A DNA stretch of 64,000 bases from an uncultured Lachnospiraceae bacterium (GCA_900316805.1 ONEJ01000065.1:28777-92776); one strand, 5' to 3'. Positions 36,915 to 46,354 are shown, counted from the stretch's first letter. Numbers and translations: made by a program. The notes: a model not told the origin generated them from the letters alone.

Positions 36915-37325
36915 TCAGTTCTTCAAAAAGCGCATACGATTTCCTTCATGGTCTTTGTCAGAAGAAACCGGCTTTTTCTTTGCAGGACGATCCAGGGCAG
37001 ACATCAGTTCATTGGCCATACCCTCCCTGCAGGAATCGCAGAACCGTCCCGTACAGATCGGTCTTCCGCAGTTCTCACAGACAATTCCGCTTTCCGTTGC
37101 GCTGGACAGAACCAGACGTTCCTCCCGAATCCACTGCTTGATCTGTTTTACCGTCACCTCATTATCTGTAGCAGTCTGTTCCACAGATGAATTGGGATTT
37201 TCCGCCAGATACTCCTTCACCTGCTGGAATTTGTCCTCCAGAGCTTTTCTGCATTCCGGACAGATTTTCTCCCGTCCCAGAACATTAAACAGTTTGCCAC
37301 AGGATCTGCAGTTCATTACATTCAT
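36915..37325 (-). CDS. YvyF-like flagellar operon protein, zinc-binding
   Basis: This 136-residue protein has a CRSCGKLF zinc knuckle near the start paired with CPEC, a middle helix-turn-helix-like region (TATDNEVTVKQIKQWIREERL), and a second knuckle CENCGRPICTGRFCDSC. The order matches the YvyF/TIGR03826 group, which in Bacillus sits beside comF and flgM. Here too comF is the neighbour. The ATG at 37325 has AAGGGGG before it. Function is unknown; a regulatory role in motility is inferred from the family's usual setting. Confidence 0.85.
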   Translation of the reverse strand: MNVMNCRSCGKLFNVLGREKICPECRKALEDKFQQVKEYLAENPNSSVEQTATDNEVTVKQIKQWIREERLVLSSATESGIVCENCGRPICTGRFCDSCREGMANELMSALDRPAKKKPVSSDKDHEGNRMRFLKN

Positions 37326-37353
37326 AAAACAACCCCCTTCGATTGTAACAAAA

Positions 37354-38130
37354 TCAAACCTCCTGCATGGCTCCCATTCCAATACAGGCAGTCAGAACAT
37401 ACACTTCCTTCACTCCTGATTCCCGAAGTGTTCTCGCAGCCGACTCCACGGTTGCCCCTGTCGTATAGATATCATCTATCAACAGTATACAATTATATTT
37501 TACTACAAAATCAGCCGCCTGAAAAGCGCTTTTCAGGTTATTTTTACGTTCTTTCTCCCCCAGTTCTTTCTGGGGCTTCGTATTTCGAACGCGAATCAGG
37601 GCCTCCGGCTCATAAGCAAGTCCCAAAAGTTCGGCGATCTGCTCTGCCAGAAGCCCTGCCTGATTATAGCCACGCTTCTTTTGTTTCTTCCAATAGACCG
37701 GAATCGGAACAATCGTTTCCACCCCCGCACGCCTGATCCATTTCCCGTATCGCGCTGCCGCTTCTTTTGCAAAGAATTCCGCATACTCACGGCGGTTGGA
37801 ATATTTCAGCCGGTACATCGTCCTTCGAACCGGTCCCTGATAAACATATAAAGCCCGTCCCTGAACAAACCAGGAAGCCGGGTTATTTCTTCTCCAATAA
37901 GGGCTTTTCGTCTTTTCCAGGCGTCTTTTGCAGTCATAACAGTATTCTGTCCCCAGCCCGGCCACCGGCCGGCCGCAATGAAAGCAGAAGGGCTGCACCA
38001 CCGGAATAAGCAGCGTTTTGCAATTCCCGTGGATCAAACTGCCCTTCCTTATTTCCTTCACCCCGAGAATCCTGTCACAGACAGGACATCTGGGAGGAAA
38101 AATCAGTCTGCATACCTCTTGGAAAAAAAT
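37354..38130 (-). CDS. comF: ComF-family phosphoribosyltransferase-like protein
   Basis: This protein of about 258 residues has two N-terminal zinc knuckles (CPVC, CFHCG, CYDCKRR), typical ComFC conserved motifs (VPIPVYWKKQKKRGYNQA), and the PRPP-binding motif ILLIDDIYTTGATVES. ComF proteins take part in DNA uptake in competent bacteria, with unclear chemistry. The frame has no ATG, GTG or TTG at a sensible place. An ATT at 38130 stands 6 bases after AAAGGGGGA and gives a family-like start. Longer starts would run deep into hom. I take the ATT, with caution. Confidence 0.8.
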   Translation of the reverse strand: MFFQEVCRLIFPPRCPVCDRILGVKEIRKGSLIHGNCKTLLIPVVQPFCFHCGRPVAGLGTEYCYDCKRRLEKTKSPYWRRNNPASWFVQGRALYVYQGPVRRTMYRLKYSNRREYAEFFAKEAAARYGKWIRRAGVETIVPIPVYWKKQKKRGYNQAGLLAEQIAELLGLAYEPEALIRVRNTKPQKELGEKERKNNLKSAFQAADFVVKYNCILLIDDIYTTGATVESAARTLRESGVKEVYVLTACIGMGAMQEV

Positions 38131-38143
38131 AGCACTTCCCCCT

Positions 38144-39337
38144 TTAGCCCAGACGGATCCGTCCGAGCACGTCAATCTTTTGTTCTTTCTCCATGAATTC
38201 ACCCTCAGACATTGCCTCTGTGGTAAATCCGATTTCGCCCTCAATGCCGGCATCCACATACTTCACGCTTCCGAAGGCGGTCTCCACAGCATTTTTGTCC
38301 GCGGTGGTACGCACGAAGAAACGATTTACACTGTCTTTGTAATCCACCAGTTCGATTTTTTCCGGTTTCCAGTCAATGTAAATATTGGTATTTTTGTGTT
38401 TCGTCATATCCACAATATCCGCAACCACAGCACTTGCCGTAGGAAGCTTACCTGCACCGCTACCATAGAACATCGCATCTCCAAGCACATTTCCATGAAC
38501 GAAGATGCCGTTAAATACGCCGTTGACACCGCACAGCGGATGCTCACAATCCAGCATAAAGGGAGCTACCATGCAGGAATAGCTGCCGCCTTCCTTCCGG
38601 CTGGAGGCAAGAAGCTTAATGGAACGATTCATGGCCTTCGCATACTTAAAATCTGTTGCAGTAATCTTTGTGATTCCCTCACAGTGAATATCCTCAAAGT
38701 CCACCTGTCTGCCACAGACAAGGGATGTCAGGATTGCAATCTTACGGCAGGGATCATGTCCCTCGATATCAGCTGTGGGATCCTTCTCCGCATAGCCCTT
38801 TGCCTGAGCATCCTTTAATACTTCATCAAAATCCGTTCCCTCATCAGCCATCTTCGTGAGCATATAGTTGGTGGTACCATTCAAAATACCGATGATCTCT
38901 TCAATTTCATCTGCCGTCAGACACTTGTTCAGCGGACGAATAATTGGAATTCCGCCGCCCACACTGGCCTCAAACTGGAAATTCACATTGTGTTCTCTGG
39001 CAATCCGAATCAATTCTGCCCCCTTGGCTGCCACCAGATTCTTGTTGGAGGTAGCTACATGCTTGCCGGCTTCCAGCATTGCCTTGACAAAGGTATAGGC
39101 TGGTTCCACGCCGCCCATGGTCTCCACCACGATTCCGATTTCCGGATCATTTACAATGGTCTGGTAGTCATGTACGATGGTGTCCTCCATCGGATCCCCC
39201 GGGAAATCCCGCAGATCAAGAATATATTTAATCTCCACCGGTTCTCCCGCACGCTGTGTGATTTTATTCTTATTGATTCTCAATACTTCCACGACACCGG
39301 ATCCAATGGTGCCGTAACCCATAACTGCAATTTTCAT
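38144..39337 (-). CDS. hom: Homoserine dehydrogenase
   Basis: This 397-residue enzyme reduces aspartate semialdehyde to homoserine on the way to threonine and methionine. It has an N-terminal Rossmann motif (VMGYGTIGSGV), the catalytic core GGGIPIIRPLN and GILNGTTNYMLTKM, and YAEKDPTADIEGHD. It lacks the long C-terminal ACT domain of many homologues. A separate ACT-domain protein is encoded 4 bases upstream, which may be functionally linked. GGAG precedes the start. Confidence 0.95.
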   Translation of the reverse strand: MKIAVMGYGTIGSGVVEVLRINKNKITQRAGEPVEIKYILDLRDFPGDPMEDTIVHDYQTIVNDPEIGIVVETMGGVEPAYTFVKAMLEAGKHVATSNKNLVAAKGAELIRIAREHNVNFQFEASVGGGIPIIRPLNKCLTADEIEEIIGILNGTTNYMLTKMADEGTDFDEVLKDAQAKGYAEKDPTADIEGHDPCRKIAILTSLVCGRQVDFEDIHCEGITKITATDFKYAKAMNRSIKLLASSRKEGGSYSCMVAPFMLDCEHPLCGVNGVFNGIFVHGNVLGDAMFYGSGAGKLPTASAVVADIVDMTKHKNTNIYIDWKPEKIELVDYKDSVNRFFVRTTADKNAVETAFGSVKYVDAGIEGEIGFTTEAMSEGEFMEKEQKIDVLGRIRLG

Positions 39338-39341
39338 TTTT

Positions 39342-39782
39342 TTACTCCCTGGCTATTATTTTTGCGTAATGAATTCCGTGAAGGGATTCAATACAATCTT
39401 TCATATTTTCCACATCCCCGGTGGCGGGAAATACGTCAATGCTCAGCGACAGCGACGCGATCCCATTAACCGGAATACTCTGGTGGATGGTCAGTATATT
39501 TGCGTGAAATTCCGCAATTTTCTTAAGTACCTCAGACAACAGTCCCGGCTCGTCATCCAGCTGGATGACCATGGTAATGGTTTTTCCCCGGGCATTTTCG
39601 TGGTAGGGAAAAATATCGTCCTTGTATTTGTAAAAGGAGCTTCTGCTGATTCCCACCCGATCCACAGCCTCCGCCACGGAAACAGCCTTCCCGGAATCCA
39701 AAAGATGCTTGACCTCTGCCACCTTAAGCAGCACCTCCGGAACCGCCCTCTCCCGCAGCACGAAAAAAGATGCCTTTTCCAT
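39342..39782 (-). CDS. ACT domain protein, UPF0735/PheB family
   Basis: This 146-residue protein has an N-terminal helix-turn-helix-like stretch (VAEAVDRVGISRSSFYKYKD) and a C-terminal ACT domain (about 70-145, TITMVIQLDDEPGLLSEVL). It matches the UPF0735/PheB group, which often lies before hom and may sense amino acids. The 4-base spacing to hom, plus the lack of an ACT domain on that enzyme, fits a role as an amino-acid-sensing partner, but that is inference. No strong ribosome binding site is seen; translation may be coupled to the gene before it. Confidence 0.88.
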   Translation of the reverse strand: MEKASFFVLRERAVPEVLLKVAEVKHLLDSGKAVSVAEAVDRVGISRSSFYKYKDDIFPYHENARGKTITMVIQLDDEPGLLSEVLKKIAEFHANILTIHQSIPVNGIASLSLSIDVFPATGDVENMKDCIESLHGIHYAKIIARE

Positions 39783-39788
39783 TATGTA

Positions 39789-41012
39789 CTATGCCCGTGG
39801 TTTCCCACAGTTGCTGCAGAAGTTACCACTGTTCACCTGTCCGCAGGAGCAGGTCCAATCCGCTGCAGGGGCCGGTTTGCCACAGTTACTGCAGAATTTG
39901 CCGTTATTTACCTGACCGCAGGAACAGGTCCATCCTGCGGACCGGGGCTGCTGCGGTTGCTGGGAAACTCCCATAGCCATGCCCTGGGGATTGACCTGGG
40001 CTGCGCCATTCTGCTGCTGCATCATCTGCATCTGGGCAAGATTGGTGGAAGAAGCTGCCCCCATCATATTGCCTGCGGCATTCATACCCATACCCATGCC
40101 CATAAATCCGGCCATGGCACCATTGGCATTGGAGCCTGCAGCTTCCATACCACGGGCAACTGCACCCTGCACATAACCTTCACGAATCGTAGGATCGGAA
40201 AGCATTGCACCCTGATTTCTCATCTTGATGAGTTCATTGGAATCCTCATCATAATCCAGCTGCTGAATGGATGCCACCTGAATCTCCATACCACGGAGCT
40301 CACTCCACTGCTCATCCAACGCACTGGACATATATTTTCCCAGTTCTTCTGACTCGCCCAGCACAAAGGATATGCGTTTTCCCCTTGCGGACATCTGGTT
40401 AATCGTGGACTGGAGGGCCTGCAAAAACTCGGACTGATACTGCTCCCTGATATCTAAGAAATCCACGTGGTCTTTGTTCCTCGGAATTACCTCTGCGTAG
40501 AACTTAAGAGGATTCACCACCTTGATGGAGTAATATCCATTTGCCCGAAGCTTCAGCTCCGCATTATAAAAAGAATCGAAGTAGTTGATGGGTCCTCTGG
40601 TTCCAAAGGGAATTCCTTTAATCTCCTGAAGATTGATGAAGAAAACCTTCTGTACCGTCGGGGTCTGTCCTCCAAAACGGATACGGTTAAAGGACTCCTT
40701 TAAGCTCTCCCCAAACTCTCCATTGAACATGGATGGCAGAGAAGAATTATCCACCCTATAGTAGCCCGGCTCTGCGGTGTAGTCCACAACTTTGCCGCCG
40801 TCCACCAGCATCATAAACTGGTTGTCGTACACATGGATCACAGAACCATTGGTCACGGTGCCATCGGATCCCTTGACGTTCTGTCCTTTCCGGATTGCGA
40901 CGCCTCTGGTGAAAACCGTCTTGTCCCCCATATTATCTGCTTCATAAACCTCCAGCCACTGATCGGCAAAGGCTCCCCCAATCGCCTGTTTTGCGGCTTT
41001 AATTATTCCCAT
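39789..41012 (-). CDS. SPFH-domain protein with tandem C-terminal zinc ribbons (YdjI-like)
   Basis: This 407-residue protein has a virion-core/SPFH-like domain (about 1-270) and a Met/Ala/Gly/Gln-rich flexible segment (about 290-350). Two nearly identical zinc ribbons (WTCSCGQVNNGKFCSNCGKP and a second copy) end it. YdjI-type proteins scaffold membrane-stress complexes in Bacillus; the exact role is unclear. The gene is 39 bases downstream of another membrane-anchored zinc-ribbon gene, suggesting the two work together. Confidence 0.9.
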   Translation of the reverse strand: MGIIKAAKQAIGGAFADQWLEVYEADNMGDKTVFTRGVAIRKGQNVKGSDGTVTNGSVIHVYDNQFMMLVDGGKVVDYTAEPGYYRVDNSSLPSMFNGEFGESLKESFNRIRFGGQTPTVQKVFFINLQEIKGIPFGTRGPINYFDSFYNAELKLRANGYYSIKVVNPLKFYAEVIPRNKDHVDFLDIREQYQSEFLQALQSTINQMSARGKRISFVLGESEELGKYMSSALDEQWSELRGMEIQVASIQQLDYDEDSNELIKMRNQGAMLSDPTIREGYVQGAVARGMEAAGSNANGAMAGFMGMGMGMNAAGNMMGAASSTNLAQMQMMQQQNGAAQVNPQGMAMGVSQQPQQPRSAGWTCSCGQVNNGKFCSNCGKPAPAADWTCSCGQVNSGNFCSNCGKPRA

Positions 41013-41051
41013 AATTTCCTCCTTTACTGTATGATATGTTTATGTACCGCC

Positions 41052-41807
41052 TTATCTGATATGATTATAATCGACTTCATAGAATTTGTGAAGAGACCAA
41101 ACCTTAATATTTATCGGAGTTACTGCCGTGCCGCAGAATTCGCAGACCATGGTCCCCAGACTTCTCACCGGAGCACCACAGTTGGGACAGTTGGTTGTGA
41201 TTGCATTCCCCATCCCCGCTAACTCACTGTCCTGAATATACAAGAGCTCCAGATTGTATTTCGTCTGAGTCTTTCTTACAGCCTTGCCGGCGTCAGTCCC
41301 GGTTTCTGCCATTCTGTCATGATAATATTCCACAGCACTTTGAATGGTAATACTACAGGTGCCCTTCTCCTTCCGGTAGTCTGCAATCTCTGTCTGGTGG
41401 ATGCGCACCTCCCGGAAGCCTTCCCGCACCCCGGCAGCCCGGTTGTCTGCAATCTGATTCTCAATCTGCTGACGAATATCTTCCGATGCATCTTTCACGG
41501 CAGACACCTGTCCCTTCGAAATAGCAGCCAGCGCAGAAACCAGCATATTCTCTGCCTTGTGCTTAAACTCTTCCCAGGAAAAATCCGGGAAATCCCTCTG
41601 GATCTGCGGCAGAAAAATTCTGGTCATTCCGGACACAGATTTCGGTCTCTCCGCTGCCAGATCTGCCTGCCGGTTGAGTCCCTCTGCAATGGTGTCCGTA
41701 CCGAACACCTGCCGGGAAAACTTCTGAAGCCGGTTTTTTATTACTAGCACGCCTATGGCAGCTGTCGCAAAAACAACTGCAAAAATACCTAACACCACGA
41801 ATCTCAT
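41052..41807 (-). CDS. Membrane-anchored Tim44-like protein with C-terminal zinc ribbon
   Basis: This 251-residue protein has one N-terminal helix (about 3-24). A middle domain like the Tim44/preprotein-translocase C-terminal fold (VSGMTRIFLPQIQRDFPDFS to about YNLELLYIQDSE) follows. A zinc ribbon (CPNCGAPV, CEFCGTAV) and a conserved tail complete it. The start overlaps the prfB stop as ATGA, so it is coupled to prfB. It precedes the YdjI-like gene. Possible role: membrane partner of the SPFH scaffold; unproven. Confidence 0.82.
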   Translation of the reverse strand: MRFVVLGIFAVVFATAAIGVLVIKNRLQKFSRQVFGTDTIAEGLNRQADLAAERPKSVSGMTRIFLPQIQRDFPDFSWEEFKHKAENMLVSALAAISKGQVSAVKDASEDIRQQIENQIADNRAAGVREGFREVRIHQTEIADYRKEKGTCSITIQSAVEYYHDRMAETGTDAGKAVRKTQTKYNLELLYIQDSELAGMGNAITTNCPNCGAPVRSLGTMVCEFCGTAVTPINIKVWSLHKFYEVDYNHIR

Positions 41808-42941
41808 TCGTCGGTCTCCTCCATATTTTTGGGACATCCCAGACTAATCCACTTCAGATAGCCGTTGATAAAGGGATCCAATCCGCCGTCCATAACCGCA
41901 TCCACGTTTCCGCTCTCAACCCCGGTCCGGTGATCCTTGACCATGGTATAAGGCTGCATCACGTAGGAGCGGATCTGGCTGCCCCATCCAATCTCCTTGA
42001 CCTCACCGCGGATTCCCGCAGCTTTGGCCGCATTCTCCTCCTGTTTCAGCAGATACAGCTTTGCCTTTAACATCTGCATCGCTTTATCCTTGTTCATATG
42101 CTGCGAACGCTCATTCTGGCACTGCACCACAATTCCTGTAGGATAGTGGGTAATGCGGATGGCCGATGAGGTTTTGTTGATGTGCTGTCCCCCCGCACCG
42201 CTGGAACGGAAGGTATCAATACGAATATCCTCATCCTTCACTTCAATATCCAGATCCTCCTCAATGTCCGGCATAACATCGCAGGATACAAAGGAGGTCT
42301 GCCGCTTGCCCGCAGCATTAAAGGGCGAAATACGTACCAGCCGGTGCACACCCTTTTCTGATTTGAGATACCCGTAGGCATTTTGCCCATTTACCTGAAA
42401 AGTGATGGACTTGATTCCAGCCTCATCTCCATCCAGAGAATCCAGCACCTCAAGGGAAAAGCCTTTCTTATCCGCCCACTTGGAATACATGCGAAACAGC
42501 ATTGATGCCCAGTCACAGGACTCCGTGCCTCCCGCTCCTGCATGAAGAGACAAAATTGCATGATTGCCGTCATATTCTCCCGACAGCAGCGTCTTCATGC
42601 GAATCCCTTCATAGGTTACCTCGAATTCCTCTAACATCTCTCCGATTTCCGGGACAAGTGCAGGATCATTTTCCTCATATCCCATCTCGATCATGGTCTC
42701 GATGTCTTCATACTGCTGCTCCAGTGCCCCGTAAGTTGCCACATCGTCCTTCAGACTTTTGAGTTCCTTCATTTTGTTCTGGGATGTCTCCGGATCATTC
42801 CAGAAATCCGGCTCCTCCATTTTGCGCTCAAGCTCTTCGATCTTCTGTTTCTTCCCCGCTAAGTCAAAGTGAATCCCTCACTTCCTGCAGCGGAGACTGA
42901 TAGCTTAACAGCCGGCTCTTAAAATTATCTAATTCAACCAC
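41804..42941 (-). CDS. prfB: Peptide chain release factor 2, with programmed +1 frameshift
   Basis: RF2 ends translation at UGA and UAA. The main frame (42820 to 41804) holds the codon-recognition SPF (VRISPFNAAGK) and the catalytic GGQ (SGAGGQHINKT). The true start is a GTG at 42941 (VVELDNFKSRLLSYQSPLQE). After 25 codons the frame meets CTT TGA C at 42866-42864. A +1 shift at this in-frame UGA joins it to DLAGKKQKIEELERK and then the main frame, giving about 378 residues. This is the classic RF2 autoregulation, in which low RF2 favours shifting. A purine-rich GTGAGGGA lies upstream of the shift site. Confidence 0.96.
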
Positions 42942-42959
42942 AGAATCACCTCTTTCCTT

Positions 42960-43448
42960 TTATTTTTCTTTCTTATGAATTTTATGGATCATGACCAGAC
43001 CAGCTACCAGCAAAGCTGTGGCAGCACCGGCCGAATCAATCAATACATCGGTAAATTTTCCCTCCCGCCCCTGGACAAAGAGCTGATGGAACTCATCCGT
43101 GCAGGCACAACAAAACACCGAAAGCAAAGCACATCCACAGAGGATCCATATTCCGGCAGTCCCCTCCGTTCTTTTGCTATAGGCCGAATAGGTTGCCAGG
43201 AACAAAAGTGCAAGCACTGCATATTCGATCATGTGGGCCGCCTTACGCACAGGATATCCGATCCGAAGTACTGTCTCTTCCATCTCCTGCGGTGTCTGCT
43301 GAATGTGCATCAGCTGATTATAACATTTGACCAGCTGATAGCTGACACTTCCGCTGACCTCATAGGAACGTACATCCGGTTGTGAGGAAAATCCCAAAAT
43401 TACCAATAGCCACAACAGTACACACAGTATTTTAAGTCTTCGTTTCAT
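42960..43448 (-). CDS. VanZ-like membrane protein
   Basis: This 162-residue protein has four helices and the VanZ-family pattern (GFSSQPDVRS near the start, RKAAHMIEYAVLALLF, CACTDEFHQLFVQGREGKFTD in part, DVLIDSAGAATALL). VanZ proteins alter susceptibility to some wall-targeting antibiotics in certain species, but most members have unknown roles in envelope function. It lies 8 bases from ctpA and 18 from prfB. Confidence 0.9.
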   Translation of the reverse strand: MKRRLKILCVLLWLLVILGFSSQPDVRSYEVSGSVSYQLVKCYNQLMHIQQTPQEMEETVLRIGYPVRKAAHMIEYAVLALLFLATYSAYSKRTEGTAGIWILCGCALLSVFCCACTDEFHQLFVQGREGKFTDVLIDSAGAATALLVAGLVMIHKIHKKEK

Positions 43449-43456
43449 GTTTCTTC

Positions 43457-44752
43457 CTATTTAAAAATTTCCCGTTCCAGAAAGGAAACCGCTTTCTGAA
43501 GCTGATTATCATATTCCATGGAATAGGGTTCATCCTCGGGACCGGAGTAATCATATTCCAGCTGAATATCCGGTTCAATCCCGGTTTTATGGATATAATT
43601 TCCCTTGGGCGTGTAATATTTTGCAGTCGTAAGCTTCAGCGCACTGCCATCCTCCAAAGGAAAAACTGTCTGGACAATTCCCTTGCCATAGGTCTTTGTG
43701 CCAATAAGGGTTCCATACTCATAGTCCTTGACAGCTCCGGCAAATATTTCCGAAGCACTGGCACTGTTTCCATTCACCAGCACCGCCAAAGGCAGCCGGA
43801 TGCAGCCGGCATCAGAGGTATACGTCTGCCTCTTGCCATACTTATCCTCCGTATAGACCACAGTTCCCTCCGGAAGAATCTCATCCAGAATCGACACCAC
43901 AGAGGTAATCACCCCTCCCGGATTACTCCTCACATCCACGATCAGCGCCTTCATTCCCTGAGACTGAAGTTTCTCCAGGGCCTGGTGGAACTGATCCGCG
44001 GTGTTGGACTGGAATTCGCTGATCAGGATATAGCCGATGCCATTCTCCAGCAGTTCATTTTCCACGCTGGGAATATCCACATTTTTTCGCTCCACATCCA
44101 TCTCTATGGTCTTATGGGCAGAGGCACGATAGATGGTCAGATGAACCTCTGTGCCTTCTTCTCCACGGATTTTCTTTACCAGTTCCGACAGTTCCATATT
44201 TGTGGCCTGATACTGATCCACCTTAAGAATCTGATCGCCCTCCAGAATCCCCGCCTTCTGAGCCGGGGTTTCATCATAGACCTTGGAAACTGTCACCTCC
44301 ATGGTCTTGGAATTCTGCGTAAGGCCCGCACCGATTCCATAATAATTTCCCTGGGTTGAGATTTTCAGATCCTTATACTCATCCTCCGTATAATAGGTGG
44401 AATAGGGATCCCCAAGTCCGCTTAGCGTCCCCTTATACAAGGCATCCCGAATATCCTCTTTCTCATATTCATCATTATAATACAGATCCACATAAGCCAT
44501 GAGTTTATCAATCTTATCAATGGTTTCCTCATTCAGGATCTCGTCTCCCGAGGCAGTCCTTATGTTATCCGGACCGATGATCAGATAACTGCCGGTCTTT
44601 GACATATAAATTTTGCCGGCTGTCACGAGTATCACAGCAAAAACCAGAATTCCCGATAAAATTCCCATCAGAAAGCCTGGCGCAAATCCCGAACGGTACT
44701 TGGGTTTCTCCGGCTTCGGAGTCTCTGCTTTATATTCTGACAACTGTTCCAT
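43457..44752 (-). CDS. ctpA: C-terminal processing protease, S41 family with PDZ domain
   Basis: This 431-residue envelope protease has a membrane anchor (about 25-48), a PDZ domain (about 115-200) and a tail-specific protease domain (about 200-420). The catalytic Ser is in NGNSASASE and the Lys in GTKTYGKGIVQT, the Ser-Lys dyad of S41 enzymes. The ATG at 44752 is preferred because GGGAGG precedes it and the upstream ATG is part of that site. It follows ftsX by 20 bases. In other Firmicutes the ftsEX-ctpA order is common and points to control of wall hydrolases. Confidence 0.94.
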   Translation of the reverse strand: MEQLSEYKAETPKPEKPKYRSGFAPGFLMGILSGILVFAVILVTAGKIYMSKTGSYLIIGPDNIRTASGDEILNEETIDKIDKLMAYVDLYYNDEYEKEDIRDALYKGTLSGLGDPYSTYYTEDEYKDLKISTQGNYYGIGAGLTQNSKTMEVTVSKVYDETPAQKAGILEGDQILKVDQYQATNMELSELVKKIRGEEGTEVHLTIYRASAHKTIEMDVERKNVDIPSVENELLENGIGYILISEFQSNTADQFHQALEKLQSQGMKALIVDVRSNPGGVITSVVSILDEILPEGTVVYTEDKYGKRQTYTSDAGCIRLPLAVLVNGNSASASEIFAGAVKDYEYGTLIGTKTYGKGIVQTVFPLEDGSALKLTTAKYYTPKGNYIHKTGIEPDIQLEYDYSGPEDEPYSMEYDNQLQKAVSFLEREIFK

Positions 44753-44772
44753 GTTTCCTCCCATGTCCGCTA

Positions 44773-45678
44773 TTAGACGCGCAAATGCTTCCTAATGGTA
44801 ATGATACTGCCCAGAAAACCGATGCCCGCTCCAAGAGCCACGCTGATGGGCGTCAGCATATCAAAGATGGAATTTACCGGCATAAAGGCAATCATTGAAC
44901 CGATAAAATTAAACTTTTCTGCAATATAGACAATAATCTTCTGATACATGAAGTACAGCACCGTAAGTGGTATTGCTGCACCGATCATTCCAATAATGAT
45001 TCCTTCCACCACAAAGGGAGCACGCACCAGATAATCAGTGGCACCGATGAGTTTCATAATGGCGATTTCCTCCCTGCGGACGGAAATACCCACCGTGATG
45101 GTATTACTGATCAGAAACACTGCCACGCACAAAAGAATCAGGATCATTCCCGCCGACACATAGCCGATGAGACGGTTAAAATCTGTCAGCGTATTTGCCA
45201 CCTGTGCAGAATCTTTGACCTCCCGCACGCCTGCGATTGCCTTGATCTCATCCACAAGCTGATCCTGCTTGGATACATCCTTCAGATATACCTGATAATG
45301 AGCGGAGTTCGCCAGCGGATTCTCGGTAAAGCCCTGAGCCAGTTCCTCCCGTCCCTCAAAATAGATTTTTTTATAATCCTTCCATGCCTGTTCGGCAGAA
45401 ACAAACTCTATTCTGTTGACCGCCTCTTTGGCCTGGATTTTCTTTCCAATCTCTGTCATTTCCGCCTCAGTAACGCCCTTGTCAAAAAAGACAGTAACAG
45501 AAACGCCCTCCTCAATGGAATGGACCGTAGTGTTGAAATTTACAATCACAATATAGAACAGACCAAACAAAAAAATACAGGCTGCCATTGTGGCAATAGA
45601 AGCCAGTGAAAACATTTTGTTACGGAAAATATTTTTGATTCCCTGCTTGATGGAATAAAAAAAGGTATTAATCCTCAT
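44773..45678 (-). CDS. ftsX: Cell division ABC transporter-like membrane subunit
   Basis: This 301-residue FtsX has four helices (one N-terminal, three in the C-terminal half) and a large extracytoplasmic loop (about 45-165). The FtsX/MacB core ILLCVAVFLISNTITVGISV is present, followed by RREEIAIMKLIGAT. FtsEX activates peptidoglycan hydrolases during division or elongation. The ATG at 45678 overlaps the ftsE stop by 11 bases, so translation is coupled. Confidence 0.95.
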   Translation of the reverse strand: MRINTFFYSIKQGIKNIFRNKMFSLASIATMAACIFLFGLFYIVIVNFNTTVHSIEEGVSVTVFFDKGVTEAEMTEIGKKIQAKEAVNRIEFVSAEQAWKDYKKIYFEGREELAQGFTENPLANSAHYQVYLKDVSKQDQLVDEIKAIAGVREVKDSAQVANTLTDFNRLIGYVSAGMILILLCVAVFLISNTITVGISVRREEIAIMKLIGATDYLVRAPFVVEGIIIGMIGAAIPLTVLYFMYQKIIVYIAEKFNFIGSMIAFMPVNSIFDMLTPISVALGAGIGFLGSIITIRKHLRV

Positions 45679-46354
45679 CGTCATAGTCACCCTGCTTACT
45701 ATCACTGACGATAGTGCCTTTCTTGATGGTAATCACACGCTTCTTCATCACCTTGACAATTTCAAGATTATGCGTGACCACTACCACCGTTGTTCCCCTG
45801 CTGTTAATCTCCTCCAAAAGCTTCATAATCTCCCAGGCATTGTTGTTGTCCAGATTTCCGGTAGGCTCATCTGCCAGAAGAATACCCGGATCATTCACCA
45901 GTGCTCTCGCAATGGCAACTCTCTGCTGTTCTCCACCGGACAACTGCTTGGGATAGGACCGGTATTTCGCTGCCAGACCTACCATGGACAGCATCCGTGG
46001 CACCTGCTTTTTGATCCTGCTGCCGGGCTCCCCCACTACCTTCTGGGCAAAAGCCACATTATCAAACACATTCCGGTCCTTCAAAAGCCGGAAATCCTGA
46101 AAAACCACCCCCAGCTTACGCCGGAACTTCGGCAGCTGCTTGTGCTTGATTTTGCCAAGCACCTGTCCGTTGATGGTAACGGTTCCCTCTGATGGTTCCA
46201 GTTCTTTTAAAAGCAGACGGATCAGTGTAGATTTGCCGGAGCCGCTGTCTCCGACGATAAACACAAATTCGCCGTTCTCAATTTCCAAATTGACATCATT
46301 TAACGCAGGCGTACCTGCAGAATATGACTTACTGACATGTTCCAGTTTAATCAT
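45668..46354 (-). CDS. ftsE: Cell division ATP-binding protein
   Basis: This 228-residue ABC ATPase begins MIKLEHVSKSYSAGTPALND and has Walker A GDSGSGKST, signature LSGGEQQRVAIARAL and Walker B ILLADEPTGNLD. The FtsE-specific form of these motifs and the coupling to ftsX are clear. A good AAAGGAG lies 5 bases before the ATG at 46354. It drives the FtsX mechanical switch that turns on envelope hydrolases. It follows the PucR-type gene by 20 bases. Confidence 0.97.
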   Translation of the reverse strand: MIKLEHVSKSYSAGTPALNDVNLEIENGEFVFIVGDSGSGKSTLIRLLLKELEPSEGTVTINGQVLGKIKHKQLPKFRRKLGVVFQDFRLLKDRNVFDNVAFAQKVVGEPGSRIKKQVPRMLSMVGLAAKYRSYPKQLSGGEQQRVAIARALVNDPGILLADEPTGNLDNNNAWEIMKLLEEINSRGTTVVVVTHNLEIVKVMKKRVITIKKGTIVSDSKQGDYDDED

